Shown here: in pieces, positions 58,146 to 64,000 of the stretch
Layout: the number at the start of each line of letters is the position of its first letter
Position numbering within the stretch: the stretch's first letter is position 1
From: Sialis fuliginosa
Lineage: Eukaryota > Arthropoda > Insecta > Megaloptera > Sialidae
DNA: 64,000 nucleotides
Direction: 5' to 3'
Assembly: GCA_961205875.1 (NCBI GenBank)
Contig: OY540817.1
Location: 18,387,001 to 18,451,000, forward strand
Program-made: the position numbers and the translations under genes
Notes under the pieces: generated by a model
Database searches by the model: none
The model's input: only the letters and a program-made list of their open reading frames with translations
Told to the model about the DNA's origin: nothing

Positions 58146-61100
58146 GGTACCTACTCACTTTTTTTTACTTACCCAATTGATATATGTATGTTTTAAATGC
58201 GTTGTATAAGTTTAAAAAAATAACATTTTTAGTGTGTTTTCATTCTTAACCTTTTATTTTCTGTATTTAATATCTGTACAAAATAAAAATTAAACATGTT
58301 AAGAAAATAACTTTATATGTAGTATATTATAGAACTGATTCTTTTAGTGATCTATATCAATTCTGAGAGCAATTTTAAGTATGTACATGATATTTTACAT
58401 TTATATTGAAGCTCGTTTGTAACTAGCTCAAGGCAGTGGTACTAAAACAATTCTCGATAAAGAACCACACGTGTTTTATGATTACTGTGAGTTTTATTGG
58501 TGTAACAGTAACTGAAGACAATTCTAATTATATAAGATTTATTATTGAAAATAAATGAATATTTCAACATGCTCGAATAATAAAAAAACTAATGAGTATA
58601 TTATATTATGTACTATATACCTATACGTTGAAATATTTATGGTCGTTTTATTAGGACTATTATCGCTTTTGGTCGAAACTCGACTAATATTTTACCTGCC
58701 TTAACGGCAACATACACACATGATTTTTTTTGTGCACACCTAACCTAACCTAATCTAACCTGCTTTTACAACAAAAATGTCTAAATAAAAACACTGTAAT
58801 TGAACGCGAATTGAAATCTCTACGTTTGACAGAAACCCAAAACTATTTATTTTTGCCACTTGGTGGCGCTAGGAGTATTGCTATGCTGTTGAACGATGCT
58901 AGGGGAAATAAATAAACAGTGAGAGCGGAAATCATGTGTGTGTGTTATGAAAAGGTCTTATATAACCCAGGTTGAACTTTGTTAATTTTTTTTAAATAAC
59001 ACATTATTCTTACGTTAGTTTAGGTAATTATTTGTCAATAATTTGTTCAACATATTTGTGTGGGGGGAGGGGGGAAGAGACGAGTAGTCCCTTTTTACTA
59101 GTATAGACAACGTTAGGTTGGGAAATTCCTGGTAAAGAGGCATTAATATATATTTTTTTAAAACATAAAATATCAACTAGTCACATTTATTAGAAAATAT
59201 TGTTAAAGAAGATGCAACATTTAAGTATTTACATAAATTTTTATTTTGAATATATTAGAGATAATATGTATGTTAGTGTAAAAGTATATGTTATGGATTA
59301 AAACAGATTTTGTGTCAGCCTGAACATATCTAGTTTAATTATATATGTAAATTATTTATGTCAGAAAAACAGATTTTAAATTTATGTATCCTCCATATAT
59401 TTTCTGTTATTTACATTAAAAAAATTTGAATTTAAATACATATAGATGTGTTTTAATTTATTCATGATACTACCGTCTTTTATTAAATTCTTCGAAAAGA
59501 TAAACAAATATTTGTACTGCCATTTGTAGATTTTTAACGGATTTAAAAAAAAAATCAGGTTGTATATATTTTTTATGTATGTAACGCCGATAAACATGCA
59601 TCGATTTGGTTGATTTTTTGTTTGTTTGAAAGAGTATACTCCCGAGGTGGTCCCAAATAAATTTTATCAAATTCTGACCATGGACTTCAAAGATACGCCA
59701 CTAAAAATAAAATAAAAAAATTTAAAAATAATGAAAATTAAAATCATCAGTTCTTGAAATCAGTGTCAAACCAATTAAAAACTTTTTATGAAAGAAAAAA
59801 ATAAAATCGATACATTTTCAGTATTTTTAGGGTTTTTTTAAAGTCAGATTAATTTTTTTTTTTAAGTTTTTTATATTTTAAAATTTTTTTTCTAAAACTA
59901 TTTTCTTGAATATTAAAAAAAATATGTAGGAACTGCTTTATAGATGGACTCTATTATGCACTAATATATCAACCTACAAAAATATAATTTTCGAGTTATG
60001 AATGCAGTTACATTCAAAATAAAGTTTTTCAAAATTACAAAAAATAGCTACAGTATTAAAATTTTATTTAAATTTTAATGCAACAAAAACACATTTTTGT
60101 TTGGTTAAAAGTAACAGCAATAATTCTAATTGCTTGTAACATTTGTTCAATTAATCTCTTTGAACCTATAAATAGAGTTTTTTTTTACTAGAAATTCAAT
60201 TTGCTATAATCGTTTGCACTGATGCATTAACTTTTTGCACTGTGTAACTAATTTAATGCTATCAAATTAGACATAAAATGTATTAATTCTTTGTCCATAT
60301 TTAAATTACAATTTGGTGTCCATGAGGAAGTCAACATTTTAGAGAGAGAGGAGAAATGAATAGAGATATAATCCTAGATCTCAAATTATACTAGATTTGG
60401 GTCTTCCACGGTCTTTTTATATGAATTAATCCCAAAAGCGAATCAAATTTAGAAGTATGCGATGCAGGGGGAAGAAGGTTAATGGTTTTCTAAATTTAGT
60501 TCTGTTATGGAGAGATTTTTAAATAAAATATTTGGTATTGAAGCGGGGGTAAATTTTCTAATAATATTTGATTTTTTTTTCAACAAATACTTTTACAATA
60601 TCTGTCTTAAATTTTTATAAATTATACATTTTTATTTAATTCATTACTTTTAAAGTTGCACAAGAATTAATTTAAAAATATTAGAACCGAGAAAAATATA
60701 AATAAAAAATTAATTCTTTTCAAAAATTCTGTAAATAAAACATACATGTTAGTTACGCCTATATTCTTTTGACAGATATCATATTCATCTAGTAAAAAAT
60801 CCATTATAAGATACTTATTTTCAATAATTGACTTTAGACACTGATCATTTCAAATATACAAGACAAAATTTTCGATATAAGATGATTAGAGCAGATACTG
60901 AAAGACAGGGGCGTATGTAGGTTTAAATTTTTTTAAATAAGAATTATCGAGAATCTAATTACATATTCTATGATGATTTGACTTTTGTAGTCGCTAATTA
61001 ATTTTAAAAAAATCAATAAAGTATTGGTCCAGGTAACGATAATTTTCAAAGTTTGTATAAATGATAAATTGTGGTAGTTTTTGAAAGGAATAAAATTATT

Positions 61101-62515
61101 TAAAACAAAATATCGATATAGGGGTATAAAGTATGTACGTTTTATTATTTATTTTATTTAAAAAGTAGGATTAAAAAAATTGTTTTAAACATAATATTTT
61201 CTTAATAAAAAACACGTTGCATGTATGTGACCTCATCAGCCCTAAACCACTGGACGTATTGAAACCATATTCACACCATATATTTGTTTGGTGCGCCGAT
61301 AAGTTTATATATTTTTTGAATCCAGTAAGTGGCGCTGGGTTCGAGATATTTACGAAAATGTGTATTTTATGGTCTGATTTTTAAAACAATAATTACAACC
61401 CTCCATACGTGACAAGGGGTGAAATATTAACTCCCTTGCGAAGAAGGGACGAGTCTGCTAGTTCAATATAAGTTTTTTTTTAAATAAATTAAATCAAAAA
61501 TGTATTCATCTCATTAAATACGTCTCTGATAAAACATGTCTGTTACTTCAATTAAATCTGTACGGTTATTGTGACCGTATCTGACGAGATTATGCTAATC
61601 AGTTTGAATATTTCTTTTCATTATTATGTACTAATATGTTTAAAGTTTGTCTATACATTGTATACTTCTTATGCATGTACATACATACATATATACATAT
61701 GTACATATATTTTATTATATAAAGAAAACCCGAATGTTTTGATATTCTCCGACCGACTTAAGAACTATTTTAGCTGTTCAGTAGCCAACGAAATGAAAGT
61801 AATTATCTCTTCGAAATAAATTGATGTTATTTAAGGGAATGTGAAAATATATCATACTAATTAATAAATGTATAGACCCCATTTGGACAGTGAAATATTT
61901 CGGGTTATTTGAGTCTTACGTCGTTTTTTGGCAATAGTTTTTTTTTAATTTTTTTTTGTTCCAATTTAACATAAAAACTACTGAACCTATTTTAATGGGA
62001 CTTTTACTGTTTGAAAGTCTAAGACCCAAGAATTAATTTGTGCTACTAAAATTGAGATAGGTCAGGTTCGTATTAAAAAAATATGTACAAATAAAAAGGA
62101 TTTAATTCTGAAAAAAAAATCAGTGCGAAGCTAGCTAGTTACTTATAAAAATTAAATAATCGACAACAAATTAAATCAATCGCTTTCTCTTCTAAACGGT
62201 TCATTTGTAACATCTATGGGAGTTATTCCATAGATAAACTATTAAAATACGTATATAATCACTGAGTGCTCTAACACGCGTTTTGAAAAAAAAAATTGAA
62301 ATCATACATTCACATAAATCAAATGTTCTAATAATTACAGCCCCATTGCTATAATGACTGAGTACAATGTTAAAATTAATGTTGTACAATTTAAAATGAT
62401 TTATAAACGATACTTAATGCTTGAGTCCATTTGTTTATGTATGACATAATTATTTGTAATCAGAACATTTGTAAAAATTAATCTACATAGCTTAGAAATA
62501 AATGATTAGTATATA
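58146..62515. other. 4.4-kb AT-rich intergenic stretch
   Basis: No gene supported. Small features: TTTACCTGCCTTAACGGCAA (58,693; shared with 35,409), ACCTAACCTAACCTAATCTA (near 58,738, resembling the insect TTAGG telomere repeat), CTTGGTGGCGCTAGGAG (58,859, CTCF-like), and retroelement-like scraps near 61,240-61,460 (GGTGCGCCGATAAG, AGTGGCGCTGGGTTCG). Confidence 0.4.
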
Positions 62516-62661
62516 AGGTACTGGCACCAGTTATGGCCGTTTTTGTGATTGACGGGCTTCTCTTTTCTAATTCTCATGAACTCATGTTACTAATAAAACA
62601 AGTAACTCTTTATTCAATCAATTTAATTAACAAAATCTGCAAATATAGTTTATTTTTAAAA
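62516..62661. mobile_element. AGGTAC-end MITE, copy 5 (truncated)
   Basis: AGGTACTGGCACCAGTTATG after TA (62,514-62,515), then GTGATTGACGGGCTTCTC and AACAAGTAACTCTTTATTC; it stops near GCAAATATAGTTT. Confidence 0.75.
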
Positions 62662-63173
62662 TGATAAAAAATTGCTTTTTAAAAATTATCCTTTAATAAC
62701 ACCATTGTGTTCTTTAAAGTCAAAGTTAAATTCTTGACAATACAATTGTCAAAGGATTTTCACAATTGTAAAAAAAGGATGGAAACACCTTCAAACAAAT
62801 ACCTATTTATTTAATCCTCAAACACCTTCCACATGCGAGAGCGTAGCAACACCGTACTTACAACACAAAAAGTGCCAGCAAGCAGATAAAATAGACAAAT
62901 CCTAGAACAAACTGATGGTGTTATCTTTATCTAACGCATGTTGTGTCTCGTGGCAAATGCACTGCCATCAATCTCTTGCTATCTCCACACAATTATCAGA
63001 GCCAACTTGCAGGGAAGGGCTTAATACAACGCCAACTCGGCTTTTGTCGATCGGGCTTTTTGAATTATTTTAAAAATATTCGGGTTTAATATTTGAAGAC
63101 ACATAGTATTCTGGAATAAATTACAGACAATTCCGAATAAAAATTCAAATAATAAAAAAATAGCTCTTTAATG
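62662..63173. other. Region with a less AT-rich block, unexplained
   Basis: About 62,815-63,060 is near 45 percent GC with few homopolymers (AACACCTTCCACATGCGAGA ... CTTTTGTCGATCGGGC). It could be an exon, UTR or enhancer; no frame longer than about 40 codons with splice sites was seen. Confidence 0.35.
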
Positions 63174-63350
63174 TCCGGTATTATATACGAGCTAACAAAA
63201 TTTGCAAGCACTTTCAAATGAGTTTCAAACGTATTTGACAGTTCCCTTGGAATTTCATGAAGTGTTTGATAAGTTTCGTGCACGCGTAGTGATATTATGA
63301 AAATTATTTTGTACGGTTAGAGTCGCCAAATGTGTTATTATAAGTTGAAG
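63174..63350. mobile_element. MITE, TGTCCGG-end family, left part
   Basis: TGTCCGGTATTATATACGAG, then CTAACAAAATTTGCAAGCAC and TTTGACAGTTCCCTTGGAAT, as in the 52,013 copy. The right end was not found. Confidence 0.65.
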
Positions 63351-63461
63351 TATTTCAAGTATTACTGTTTTAAATAATTAGCTTTTAAATTTAAACAGAA
63401 CAAAAAATTTTTGTACTTTTTGTTCTGATTCGTTGATAAGTTATTATTACAATAATAACTA

Positions 63462-63963
63462 CAGCCGGGACTCGTTTATTGTAACTCTCGTTTATTTTTA
63501 ACTCTCGTTTATCGTAAATGCCGAGTTTCGTTTATTGTAAATTTTTTCTCCTCCTTCACCACCCACCATTCTCGAGTCATGGCGTAAACGAACATATTTT
63601 TGAAATTTTTGTAGAATTAATTAGAGACACTTATCACCGTCGTCACTCGTCACCTTGCTCATATTCGAAAAATTGTCTGTGATAGCTTTTTCATGATTTT
63701 GCAATGTCGAATTTGTACTTCTTTGATTGTATATGTTGTTAAAATATCAAAAAATATGAAGACAAGAATAAATAAAGGATTTCTTGTATTTGATATTCTA
63801 TTATACATTTATAACATTTGAATACATATTCATGGTGATGTCAATTCCCGCGCCAACGCTGATTGGTCAAGGATCTACACATAACTTGGTGGTAGCCCCT
63901 CTCGACTTAAAATAAACGTGAATTTCTCGTGTCAAACGGTCTAAAATAAATGAGTCCCGACTG
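63462..63963. mobile_element. Pogo/Tigger-type MITE, 502 bp
   Basis: Ends CAGCCGGGACTCGTTTATT and AATAAATGAGTCCCGACTG are inverted with two mismatches, flanked by TA (63,460-63,461 and 63,964-63,965). The left end holds four short tandem copies of a CTCGTTTATTGTAA-like word. No transposase frame. Confidence 0.75.
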
Positions 63964-64000
63964 TAATCGTGTTTCTACTTAATTCAACTATATTTTTCAA

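Noticed and set aside
58738..58765. Interstitial telomere (CCTAA)n
   Set aside because: Only about four imperfect units; too short to claim telomeric origin.

Overview
The window is nuclear DNA of an insect: very AT-rich, intron-bearing, with TATA-box promoters, GT-AG introns, AATAAA signals and many DNA transposons. Four housekeeping genes (PXK-like, COX8-like, REEP5-like, NFS1) have clear animal orthologues. The order of insect cannot be settled from the sequence.

Region 1 (about 0.4-14 kb) holds a loose cluster of five small secreted-protein genes: a first exon at the left edge on the minus strand, gene A (+), gene B (-), gene C (-) and gene D (-). Each starts with a tiny coding exon of 3-7 codons ending in a phase-0 GTRAGT donor; the four complete genes resume with the rest of a signal peptide, or in B with a full one. 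A TATA-like box lies about 60-100 bp upstream of each start codon. A and B share a near-identical C-terminal motif, NIVFRPLF(K/Q)YR. C and D share the same exon layout and a related signal peptide. Transposon relics lie between and inside these genes.

Region 2 (about 14-26.5 kb) is repeat territory: a hAT-type fold-back element with 8-bp duplications, several MITEs, and a 4.95-kb hAT-like unit with a perfect 8-bp target duplication. That unit holds a dead hAT C-terminal domain and a 3.9-kb array of 21 tandem ~184-bp units, itself bounded by a perfect 17-bp inverted repeat.

Region 3 (26.5-34.6 kb) is the gene-dense core: a PXK-like PX-domain pseudokinase (7 exons, 490 aa), a COX8-like subunit on the minus strand, REEP5-like ER-shaping protein (4 exons, 173 aa) and NFS1 cysteine desulfurase (7 exons, 437 aa). 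COX8 and REEP5 are divergent and share an upstream region.

Region 4 (34.6-64 kb) has no complete host gene that I can support. It holds a second fold-back hAT, a pogo-like transposon nested in another hAT element (its ORF keeps the DNA-binding and PHD-finger ends but has no DDE domain), several MITEs with readable target duplications, a ~330-bp palindrome, and a second satellite array (14 units of ~160 bp) that shares a core of about 85 bp with the first. A 5-codon candidate first exon at 35,120 and GC-rich islands near 56.4-57.6 kb and 62.8-63.1 kb could be promoters of genes extending outside the window.
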